Shown here one piece after another: positions 1 through 5,518 of a stretch of DNA of 5,557 nt. This DNA comes from JBDSTZ01 sp039927975 (GTDB lineage: Bacteria > Pseudomonadota > Gammaproteobacteria > Burkholderiales > Burkholderiaceae_D). A program made the position numbers and the translations under genes. The notes beneath the pieces were generated by a model that did no database searches, was not told where the DNA came from, and was given only the letters and a program-made list of their open reading frames with translations. The stretch is from assembly GCA_039927975.1 (NCBI GenBank), contig JBDSTZ010000598.1:1-5557 (forward strand), written 5' to 3'. Numbering within the stretch: position 1 is the stretch's first letter; the number at the start of each line of letters is the position of its first letter.

Positions 1-2747
1 TCACCAACGCGGCCGGCAACACGCTCGACTGGCAGACCCTGACAGCCAACAACACGACCCCGTATCGCTACCTGCGCGTGTATAACGGCGGCCAGTGGTA
101 TGGCAACATGGCTGAACTGCGCCTGTACGGCGTCACCAGGTCGACCGCGCAGATCGCCAGCGCCTCGCTGTCGTCGACGCAATCGCTCAGCCCCGCGACG
201 ACCGTGAACAAGCGCATCGTGCCGGGCAACACCGTCACGCTCAAGTTCACCGCCAAGACCGCCATCAACACCGTCAGCGCCACCATCCAGGGCACGGCGG
301 CGACGGTGACGACGACCGACAACGTCAACTTCACCGCCACCGCGACCCTGCCGCAAGGCGTGGCCGTCGGCGCGGTCGGTTTCGCCGTCAACTACAAGCT
401 GCAGGACGGTTCGGCCGGATTCCCCGCCACCGCCACCACCGATAGCAGCGCGCTGTACGTGGTCGACGAGTCGGATGTGATCCGCAACGTGTCCACCGTG
501 GCGACCCTGATCGATTCGTCGCAGCTGTCCTACCACAGCGCGGCGGCCACCAAGGCCAACGTCGACTGGCTGTTCGATGGCAACACCGGCACCTTCTCGG
601 ACTTCCGCATCGGCACCACCAACTCCTGCGTCGGCGCCTACGTCACCTTCGACTTCAAGTCGGCCAACCAGGTCAACCTGACCAGCGTCGAAGTGCAGGC
701 GCGCCAGGACCAGACTCTGCGCGCCAAGGGCCTGGTGTTCCAGGGTTCCAACGACAACGCCACCTGGACCAACCTGACCGGTGGCGCCGGCCAGACCGCC
801 GATTGGCAAACCCTCGCGGTGTCGAGCCCCGTGCCGTATCGCTACATCCGCATGATCAACGGTAACTCCTGGTGCGGCAACATGGCCGAAGTGCGTCTGC
901 ACGGCTCGCTGCACAGCGCCGACACCACGGCGCCAGTCACCACGGCGACCAACGTTCCTGCCGGCACCGTCGCCACCGACACCACCGTCACCTTGAGCGC
1001 GACTGATGCGGGCTCGGGCGTACGAGCGACCTACTATACGGTCGATGGCGGCGCCCAGCAGACCGGCACCAGCATTGCCTTCACCACCGAAGGCAGCCAC
1101 ACCCTGGCCTACTGGAGCGTGGACTGGGCCGGCAACGTCGAGCCACAGCATACCGCGACGATTAACCTGGACAAGCCACCAGTGGCAGCCGGGCTGTACG
1201 CCGACCTGACGACCCCGACCAACCAGAACGTCACGGTGACGGTCTATTACCCGACCGACGCAGTGGTGCGCGAGTACAAGTTGGGTGATGCCGGTGCCTG
1301 GACCGCCTACACGGCTCCGGTCGTGCTGACGGACAACACCACCGTCTACGCCCGCGGCACGGACGCGACCGGTAATGTGTCGGTCGTCGCCAGCCTGGCG
1401 GTGACCAACATCAACAAGGTCCCGCCGGCGGGCGCCAGCTTCCTGCCGAGCATCGTTGATCCGACCAGTGGCAACGTGACGCTCGCCATCACCTATCCGG
1501 CCAACGTGGTGCTGCGCCAGTACCGCGTCAACAGCGGCGCGTGGACGCCTTACACCGCGCCGGTGATGGTGACCGACAACGCCACCGTCTATGCGCAAAG
1601 CACTGACTCGGTGGGCAATATTTCGCCGGTGACCAGCTACGCGGTGAGCAACATCGACCGCATCGCACCGGTCGATGCGCAGTTTGCCGCCGACCTCACC
1701 GATCCGACCAACAAGAACGTGACCGTGACGCTGGTGTTCCCGGCCGACGCCGCCGTCAAGGAGTACAAGGTCGGCGCTGAAGGTGCGTGGACGGCCTACG
1801 GCGCGCCGGTCCTGATGACCGACAACGGCAGCGTGTTCGCACGCAGTGCCGATGCGGCGGGCAACCAGTCGAATGTGACGCAGTACAGCGTGGCCAACAT
1901 CGACCGCATCGCCCCGGTCGGCGCCGCGCTCGCGGTTGACACCACCGCCCCGACCAACCAGGGTGTGTCGGTGACCATCAGCTATCCGGTCGATGCCGCT
2001 GTCAAAGAGTACAAGGTCGGCGACGGCGATTGGACGGCCTACACCGCGCCGGTCCTGGTCGCGGAAGACAACACCGTGTTTGCGCGCGGCACCGACGCTG
2101 TCGGCAACGTGTCGAACCTGACCAGCATCGTCGTCAGCAACATCTACAAGGTGGTCCCGACCACCAGCGCGGTGCTGAACCCGGCTTCGCCGAACGGCAA
2201 GAATGCCTGGTACACGAGCGACGTCTCGGTGACGCTGGGCGTGAGCCCGGGCGCCTATGGCGGCGCGCTGACGACCGAGTACCAGGTCAATGGTGGCGCA
2301 TGGACGGCCAGCACGGGTGACGCGATGGTGTTCGGCGAAGGAGTCTACAAGCTCGGCTTCCGCAGCCGCGACCAGGCCGGCAATGTGGAACAGGTCAAGG
2401 CGATCGAATTCAAGGTCGACAAAACCGCGCCGACCCTGGCGGTTGCCTTGGACAAGAGCGCGATCTGGCCGCCGAATCACCTGATGGTGCCGGTCAACGC
2501 GGCCTTGACAGCGGCCGACGTGGGTTCGGAGGTCGATTCGGTGGTTCTGACCAACATCACCAGCAACAAGCCGGACAGCGGCAAGGGTGACATCCAGGCC
2601 CAGTTCGGCACCCCGGCGACGAGCTTTAGCGTGCGCGCCGAAAAGGATCGCATCTACACCGTGACCTACACCGCGACCGACAAGGCCGGCAACACGACGC
2701 TGAAGACGGCGACCGTGACGGTGCCGCACGACCAGTCGGGCCAGTAA
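1..2747 (+). CDS. Large secreted modular protein with discoidin and Ig-like repeat domains (5' end outside window)
   Basis: The frame is open from position 3 to the TAA at 2745-2747, about 915 residues, with no start in view. The GTG at 78 lies inside a domain and is not a real start. Numbering residues from that GTG codon, the visible order is: the tail of a discoidin/F5-8 type C domain (ends ~20), an Ig-like domain (~24-134), a complete discoidin domain (~138-278), an Ig-like/OmpL47-type module (~281-366), four tandem repeats (368-693), another Ig-like module ending in DQAGNV (~694-784), and a final module starting with an IWPPNHLMVPV motif (~785-885). The C-terminus PHDQSGQ has no PEP-CTERM, LPXTG or transmembrane anchor. 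Discoidin domains of this kind usually bind carbohydrate, so an extracellular glycan-binding or adhesive role is inferred. Any catalytic domain would lie upstream of the window. Module layout is clear; biological function is not. Confidence 0.93.
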   Translation, partial: TNAAGNTLDWQTLTANNTTPYRYLRVYNGGQWYGNMAELRLYGVTRSTAQIASASLSSTQSLSPATTVNKRIVPGNTVTLKFTAKTAINTVSATIQGTAATVTTTDNVNFTATATLPQGVAVGAVGFAVNYKLQDGSAGFPATATTDSSALYVVDESDVIRNVSTVATLIDSSQLSYHSAAATKANVDWLFDGNTGTFSDFRIGTTNSCVGAYVTFDFKSANQVNLTSVEVQARQDQTLRAKGLVFQGSNDNATWTNLTGGAGQTADWQTLAVSSPVPYRYIRMINGNSWCGNMAEVRLHGSLHSADTTAPVTTATNVPAGTVATDTTVTLSATDAGSGVRATYYTVDGGAQQTGTSIAFTTEGSHTLAYWSVDWAGNVEPQHTATINLDKPPVAAGLYADLTTPTNQNVTVTVYYPTDAVVREYKLGDAGAWTAYTAPVVLTDNTTVYARGTDATGNVSVVASLAVTNINKVPPAGASFLPSIVDPTSGNVTLAITYPANVVLRQYRVNSGAWTPYTAPVMVTDNATVYAQSTDSVGNISPVTSYAVSNIDRIAPVDAQFAADLTDPTNKNVTVTLVFPADAAVKEYKVGAEGAWTAYGAPVLMTDNGSVFARSADAAGNQSNVTQYSVANIDRIAPVGAALAVDTTAPTNQGVSVTISYPVDAAVKEYKVGDGDWTAYTAPVLVAEDNTVFARGTDAVGNVSNLTSIVVSNIYKVVPTTSAVLNPASPNGKNAWYTSDVSVTLGVSPGAYGGALTTEYQVNGGAWTASTGDAMVFGEGVYKLGFRSRDQAGNVEQVKAIEFKVDKTAPTLAVALDKSAIWPPNHLMVPVNAALTAADVGSEVDSVVLTNITSNKPDSGKGDIQAQFGTPATSFSVRAEKDRIYTVTYTATDKAGNTTLKTATVTVPHDQSGQ
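3..137 (+). other. C-terminal part of first discoidin (F5/8 type C) domain
   Basis: The first ~45 codons align with the end of the complete discoidin domain further on. LDWQTL, PYRYLRVYNG and GNMAELRLYG correspond to ADWQTL, PYRYIRMING and GNMAEVRLHG near residues 241-276 of the second copy. This shows that the window cuts a discoidin domain and that the gene continues upstream. The Cys of the second copy (SWCGNM) is Tyr here (QWYGNM). Confidence 0.85.
489..911 (+). other. Second discoidin (F5/8 type C) domain, complete
   Basis: Residues ~138-278, counted from the codon at 78, show the family pattern: an early LFDGNTGTFSDF segment, a beta-strand AYVTFDF, a VEVQARQD strand, FQGSNDNATW, DWQTL, and a closing PYRYIRM...MAEVRLHG strand pair. 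Family members bind carbohydrates or other surface ligands. The only two Cys residues of the visible protein (about 184 and 266) are both here and could pair. Confidence 0.82.
1179..2156 (+). repeat. Four tandem in-gene repeats of 81-82 codons (CHB_HEX_C-like beta-sandwich units)
   Basis: Units begin at conserved prolines at 1179, 1425, 1668 and 1914, and the last ends at 2156; successive spacings are 246, 243 and 246 bases and the last unit is 243. Each unit has the same pattern: a D.T.PTN or similar start with N-V-[TS]-V/L-[TA], a strand around [RK][EQ]Y[KR]V or KL, then WT.Y.APV, a DN..V.A segment, a [TA]D..GN.S turn, and a closing [VA][TSA]NI strand. Units 3 and 4 share DRIAPV and DAAVKEYKVG and look like the most recent duplication. 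The pattern resembles the chitobiase/beta-hexosaminidase C-terminal (CHB_HEX_C) and OmpL47-type repeats common in secreted bacterial proteins; family assignment is from memory of those motifs. The likely role is a spacer stalk or a multivalent binding array. Confidence 0.88.
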
Positions 2748-2776
2748 GCGCGGGCGCTTCGCGCTCGCAAGGTGGA

Positions 2777-2810
2777 TCGTCGCCATTGCCGTCCACGGCG
2801 ATGGCGATGG
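2777..2810 (+). other. Imperfect 15-bp hairpin in the 3' untranslated region
   Basis: Bases 2777-2791 pair with 2796-2810 around a 4-base loop (TCCA). Three of the pairs are G-T, which would be G-U wobble in + strand RNA. The hairpin lies between the stop codon at 2747 and the terminator at 2828. It has no T-run, so it is not itself a terminator; it could protect the 3' end of the message or be chance in GC-rich DNA. Confidence 0.4.
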
Positions 2811-2827
2811 CCTCCGATCTCTCCCTC

Positions 2828-2860
2828 AAGCGGAACGCCAACAGCGTTCCGCTTTTTTTT
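2828..2860 (+). terminator. Rho-independent terminator of the large modular protein gene
   Basis: A perfect 10-bp stem, AGCGGAACGC (2829-2838) with GCGTTCCGCT (2844-2853), has a 5-base loop and runs into eight T residues (2853-2860); the A at 2828 can extend the stem. It lies 80 bases after the stop codon at 2747. On the opposite strand the stem is not followed by a T-run, so it acts mainly on + strand transcripts. It also stops them from entering the convergent DUF6438 gene. Confidence 0.93.
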
Positions 2861-2882
2861 GGGTGCTCGACTCAGTAAAGTA

Positions 2883-3392
2883 TTACCGCGAAATCAAGCT
2901 GGCGCTGCCGGCCACGGTATCGATCGTGGTGGATAAGTTCTCGATAGCCTTGGACGGAACGTCCGGACCCGCGCAGCCGTAGTCATACGTGACGGTTTTC
3001 GTCTTGCCCGCCCTGTCGAGTGAAATCACGACACTTGGATTATCGGTCGTAAAAATGACGCAACTTTTCAGCTCCTCGGCATATTTGTCGCGCAGCGTGG
3101 CAAATTGGGCCTGGCGGAATGCGGCCGCAAGACGCGCCACGTCATCGCGGGAAATGGTGCTCTTGTGGACGCCTTTAACCCGAACGTATTTTTCACCGGT
3201 AAAGGTGACGTCGCCGTTCGCCTCGATACGAATGGAATACACCGGACAACTACCGTAACAAGCGCTGCGGCGCATGGAGACGGCGTCAAAATCCGGGGCA
3301 GCCTGCACCGCCCCGGTCGTCGCGGGCGCGGCGTCCGCGCCTGCGGCGAACAATACGGCCGCCGAGGATAAACACAACAAGACGTTTTTCAT
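2883..3392 (-). CDS. Secreted DUF6438-like protein, function unknown
   Basis: This encodes 169 residues. The start is the ATG at 3392, because AGGA (3401-3404) sits 8 bases upstream and a typical signal peptide follows at once: MKN, a hydrophobic core to about residue 17, then an Ala-rich cleavage region near 20-23. An in-frame TTG at 3413 would add seven residues that spoil the signal peptide. The mature part has the layout I associate with DUF6438: a strand ending in SMRRSACYGSCPVYSIRI (38-55), a G-D-V-T-F-G strand pair (60-66), a helix of the DDVARLAAAFRQAQF type (83-97), and a hydrophobic strand before a TYDYGC segment (135-140). Four Cys remain after cleavage (45, 49, 111, 140), consistent with two periplasmic disulfides. 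No catalytic residues are recognised. It follows the small Ala-rich gene on the same strand, separated from it by a terminator. Confidence 0.85.
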   Translation of the reverse strand: MKNVLLCLSSAAVLFAAGADAAPATTGAVQAAPDFDAVSMRRSACYGSCPVYSIRIEANGDVTFTGEKYVRVKGVHKSTISRDDVARLAAAFRQAQFATLRDKYAEELKSCVIFTTDNPSVVISLDRAGKTKTVTYDYGCAGPDVPSKAIENLSTTIDTVAGSASLISR

Positions 3393-3400
3393 GACTTCAG

Positions 3401-3404
3401 TCCT
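3401..3404 (-). promoter_or_regulatory. Ribosome binding site deciding the DUF6438 gene start
   Basis: On the - strand AGGA lies 8 bases before the ATG at 3392. It falls inside the reading frame that would begin at TTG 3413, and that upstream start has no comparable site. Confidence 0.6.
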
Positions 3405-3427
3405 GGCATCCAATACGCCAAAAGTAC

Positions 3428-3456
3428 AAAAGCCGGCTGAAATTCAGCCGGCTTTT
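3428..3456 (-). terminator. Palindromic terminator between the small Ala-rich gene and the DUF6438 gene
   Basis: Bases 3428-3441 and 3443-3456 are perfect reverse complements (AAAAGCCGGCTGAA with TTCAGCCGGCTTTT) around one central base; in practice the loop would be 3-5 bases. On the - strand the GC stem runs into TTTT and then a T-rich stretch (GTACTTTTGG), so it should end transcripts of the gene at 3498-3725. The symmetry makes it potentially active on both strands. It ends only 35 bases before the DUF6438 start codon. A second small hairpin, CGCCG-CTTG-CGGCG on the - strand (3474-3487), lies between it and the upstream stop codon. Confidence 0.85.
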
Positions 3457-3497
3457 AAATTGCCATGACCGAACGCCGCAAGCGGCGCCCAGACAGA

Positions 3498-3725
3498 TTA
3501 CTTGCCGTGGTGCGTGGTGGCAGCGCCGTCTTGCGAGGCAGCGGCAGCAACGGCTGCCAGTGCTACACCGATAGCGACCATGGCCGACGTGGTCAGGCCA
3601 GCTGCTGGCGCGGCAGCAGCGGCAGGTGCTGGTGCGGCAGGAGCTTGGGCAGCGGTGTCTTGGGCGAATGCTTGTGCCGAAACGAGGCTCAGCATGGCGG
3701 CGGCGGCGGCGAAGATTTTTTTCAT
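3498..3725 (-). CDS. Small Ala/Pro-rich exported protein with one hydrophobic segment (YjbE/GfcA-like layout)
   Basis: This encodes 75 residues. Two adjacent ATGs exist (3728 and 3725). AGGA at 3732-3735 is 6 bases from the second and only 3 from the first, so the second is preferred, giving MKKIF. Visible parts are a Sec signal peptide with likely cleavage after AQAFA (residue 21), an Ala/Pro linker (about 24-42), a hydrophobic Ala/Val segment able to span a membrane (about 44-64), and a short polar tail SQDGAATTHHGK. I do not recognise a specific family by sequence. The layout of signal peptide, low-complexity linker, one hydrophobic stretch, Asp/Gly, and Thr/His-rich tail recalls the small YjbE and GfcA proteins of exopolysaccharide and capsule operons; this is an analogy only. 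It has its own promoter and terminator, so it is probably transcribed alone. The competing + strand frames here are compositional shadows. Confidence 0.82.
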   Translation of the reverse strand: MKKIFAAAAAMLSLVSAQAFAQDTAAQAPAAPAPAAAAAPAAGLTTSAMVAIGVALAAVAAAASQDGAATTHHGK

Positions 3726-3731
3726 CATAAG

Positions 3732-3735
3732 TCCT
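3732..3735 (-). promoter_or_regulatory. Ribosome binding site deciding between two adjacent ATG codons
   Basis: The - strand reads AAAAGGAC then TTATGATG. AGGA is 3 bases from the first ATG, which is too close, and 6 bases from the second, which is workable. It therefore favours the start at 3725. Confidence 0.65.
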
Positions 3736-3783
3736 TTTGTTTAGTCAACGTTTGCTGGGTTGGAATTAGCTTGCAGCTGGGCC

Positions 3784-3810
3784 ATTATAACAATGAAATG
3801 TTGCTGTCGG
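3784..3810 (-). promoter_or_regulatory. Extended -10 promoter of the small Ala-rich gene
   Basis: On the - strand TGTTATAAT (3784-3792) is a perfect TATAAT with the TGN extension. A weak -35-like CCGACA (3805-3810, four of six matches to TTGACA) lies at a short 15-base spacing, so the extended -10 probably does most of the work. Transcription would start near 3777, giving a leader of about 50 bases. The surrounding DNA (3729-3850) is visibly more AT-rich than the genes on both sides. Confidence 0.7.
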
Positions 3811-3849
3811 GTCATATGAATGGCATGTCGTCTCTTTTGTGAAACGAAA

Positions 3850-3887
3850 TCGCGGCGAAATCGCTGCGCTTGCGGATTTCGCCGCGA
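3850..3887 (-). terminator. Hairpin terminator after the glycoside hydrolase gene
   Basis: Bases 3850-3862 and 3875-3887 form a perfect 13-bp stem (TCGCGGCGAAATC with GATTTCGCCGCGA) around a 12-base loop. On the - strand it begins 2 bases after the TGA at 3890 and is followed by TTTCGTTTC, an interrupted T-run. The position and stem strength fit an intrinsic terminator of the hydrolase operon, although the T-run is imperfect. Confidence 0.72.
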
Positions 3888-3889
3888 CC

Positions 3890-5518
3890 TCAAGGCTGTA
3901 AGGTAATCCGCAAGCCCATATATGCCCGTCCTGGCAAGGCGATGGCGCGGCCCGCCTTGTCGCCGAAGCTGTCGCCGCCCTTGGCCGTCAGTTCGAATTC
4001 GCCGGCAACTGGCGTGATCGTCATGTTCCAGGTGTCGATCACCTCCACCTTGAATTTCATGCCCTCCCTGAGCCCGGCGGCCGGCAGCGCAAACGCCCAG
4101 CTTGACGGCGTCTCGCGTCCGAAATAGCCGAGGTAATAGCTGCCCCGCTTGCCGGCGAACGGCGTCTCGCTGCCCGGCGCGGCCGGCTCCAGGCCGTCGG
4201 CCGGCCCGGCTTCGAGTATCCGGCGCAGAAAGGCGATGCGCGCCACGCTGCCGCCGATGAAGACGCCGCCTTTGTCGAGCCACGGCAGGTCGTCGACCGG
4301 ATCGCGGTAGCTCTCGCTGTGCCCAACATAGGTGCCGGCGATGGTGCCTTCCCAAAAGCGCAGCAGCATCGCCTCCGGCGTCAGCTGGCCCCAGCGCTGC
4401 GGCATATCGCCCTCGTATTTGACTTCGTCGAAGACCACCGGCTTGCGATACACGTCGCGGAAGATCGCCGCCCGGTTGAAGTCCTCGGCGGCGGCGCCGC
4501 TCTGGATGCTGGCGTGCGTGACCCAGGGCAGGGTCTGATCGTAGAATTCCATCGCGTTGTGGATCGAGCGCAGATGCTGGTACGGGTCGCTCGCCTGCAC
4601 GATGTGAAAATAGCGGTCCCAGTCGGCGGTCTTCTTTTCGGTCAGGTAGTCGTACTCGTTGGCCATCGACCACCACACATTGCGAAAGGCCGACAGCCGC
4701 GCCACCACGTAGCGCAGATAGCGGTCGTCGGCCTCGGGCGGCATGCGGTCGAAGCCGAACTTGCCCTTGTCGTAGGGATGAAACAGGATCAGGTCCGCCT
4801 CGATGCCGAGCGCGCGCAACTGGCCGATGCGCTGTTCGAAGTGGCGGAAGAAGGCGGGGTCGAAGCGGGTCAGGTCCCAGTCGGTGGGCGGCTTGCCAAC
4901 AAACGGAAAGCGCGCCGGCCTGTTCTGCTGCATCGGAATGACGGTCATGCGCAGCTTGTTGAAGGGCGAGGCGGCCAGCGTCGTGAGGGTTTGTTCCTCA
5001 AGGGCCTCGTTGTGATGCAGCCAGGAGTAGCTGGTGGTGCCGATCTGGTGAAACGGCGTGCCGTCGGCATAAGCGAAATGAAAAGTATCTCGCACTCCCA
5101 CCGGACCGTGATTGCCCGGCCGCGCCGCGCTCACCATGATGGCGCCGCGCTTGCCCCGCAGTTCGGCCCGATTGCTGCGTGTCTCGTAGCGCCATTCGCC
5201 CACCGTATCGGGCATGAAGCGCAGGCGGTAGACGCCGTCGCCATCGTAAAAACCGTTCACTTCCACGCGCCGCTTGCCCTGCACGAATTGGGCCGCGAGC
5301 GTCACGTCGACAAAGGGATTGCCGCCGGCCGGCCCGTCCAGGCGCAGCTCGACATAGTCCCAGCGTTCGACCGACGTTATCGGCGCCGCCAGCCCAGGCG
5401 CGGCGCAGGCGGGCGCCGACAGCCAGAACACCCCGGCGATCAGCAGCGCGGCGCCGGCGCGGCAGCGGACGAGGACCGGGCCGACGACGACCGATAACAA
5501 TGCGCTTGCCTGCTTCAT
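3890..5518 (-). CDS. Secreted predicted glycoside hydrolase, DUF5060 / DUF4038-like TIM barrel / DUF5605-like
   Basis: This encodes 542 residues from the ATG at 5518, supported by GAGG 5 bases upstream and an ATGA overlap with the preceding gene. The N-terminus is long and hydrophobic, with two hydrophobic stretches (4-17 and 21-34) split by RCR and likely cleavage near APACA (residue 39); the Cys does not sit in a good lipobox. Residues ~46-130 look like the DUF5060 beta-sandwich (RWDYVELRLDGPAGGNPFVDV, VNGFYDGDGVYRLRF). Residues ~140-400 look like a DUF4038-type (GH-A clan) barrel: ADGTPFHQIGTTSYSW, KLRMTVIP, LILFHPYDK, VWWSMANEYDY and PVVFDEVKYEGD. Glu288 after Asn287 fits the acid/base and Glu365 the nucleophile, 77 residues apart. 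Residues ~440-542 resemble the C-terminal DUF5605 sandwich (GSYYLGYFG, FKVEVIDTWNMT). The product should be a retaining hydrolase acting in the periplasm or outside the cell. Its sugar target cannot be read from the sequence; the GH140 apiosidase branch is a distant relative at best. Confidence 0.88.
   Translation of the reverse strand: MKQASALLSVVVGPVLVRCRAGAALLIAGVFWLSAPACAAPGLAAPITSVERWDYVELRLDGPAGGNPFVDVTLAAQFVQGKRRVEVNGFYDGDGVYRLRFMPDTVGEWRYETRSNRAELRGKRGAIMVSAARPGNHGPVGVRDTFHFAYADGTPFHQIGTTSYSWLHHNEALEEQTLTTLAASPFNKLRMTVIPMQQNRPARFPFVGKPPTDWDLTRFDPAFFRHFEQRIGQLRALGIEADLILFHPYDKGKFGFDRMPPEADDRYLRYVVARLSAFRNVWWSMANEYDYLTEKKTADWDRYFHIVQASDPYQHLRSIHNAMEFYDQTLPWVTHASIQSGAAAEDFNRAAIFRDVYRKPVVFDEVKYEGDMPQRWGQLTPEAMLLRFWEGTIAGTYVGHSESYRDPVDDLPWLDKGGVFIGGSVARIAFLRRILEAGPADGLEPAAPGSETPFAGKRGSYYLGYFGRETPSSWAFALPAAGLREGMKFKVEVIDTWNMTITPVAGEFELTAKGGDSFGDKAGRAIALPGRAYMGLRITLQP

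Noticed and set aside
78..80. GTG as the start of the large + strand gene
   Set aside because: The frame is open to the window edge and the upstream codons encode matching discoidin sequence (DWQTL, PYRYL), so the gene starts before the window.
1179..2156. CRISPR-like or mobile repeat array
   Set aside because: The periodicity is codon-aligned, diverged at DNA level and conserved in protein pattern, so it is a protein domain array within one gene.
2747..2765. Short hairpin AGCGCG / CGCGCT just after the stop codon of the large gene
   Set aside because: Six GC-rich pairs with no T-run are easily expected by chance at this GC content; the real terminator is at 2828-2860.
3393..3413. TTG start at 3413 for the DUF6438 gene
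   Set aside because: It adds MDARTEV before a textbook signal peptide, and AGGA is correctly placed for the ATG at 3392 instead.
3465..3842. 125-codon + strand open frame over the small Ala-rich gene
   Set aside because: The product is Arg/Gly/Ser-rich with no known features, and it is opposite a gene with signal peptide, ribosome site, promoter and terminator.
3741..4676. 311-codon - strand open frame overlapping the hydrolase and the small gene's promoter
   Set aside because: It is a shifted frame of the hydrolase with an Arg-rich product and no ribosome site, and it runs through both the terminator at 3850-3887 and the promoter at 3784-3792.
5399..5420. Lipoprotein signal (lipobox) around Cys38 of the hydrolase
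   Set aside because: The residues before the Cys are SAPA, with Pro at -2 and no Leu at -3, which is a poor lipobox. Ordinary cleavage at APACA fits better.
4319..5497. 392-codon + strand open frame
   Set aside because: It lies fully antisense to the hydrolase, whose domains and catalytic motifs are clear. The translated product is low-complexity Arg/Val/Ala/His-rich with no signal peptide or recognisable fold, typical of a GC-rich shadow frame.
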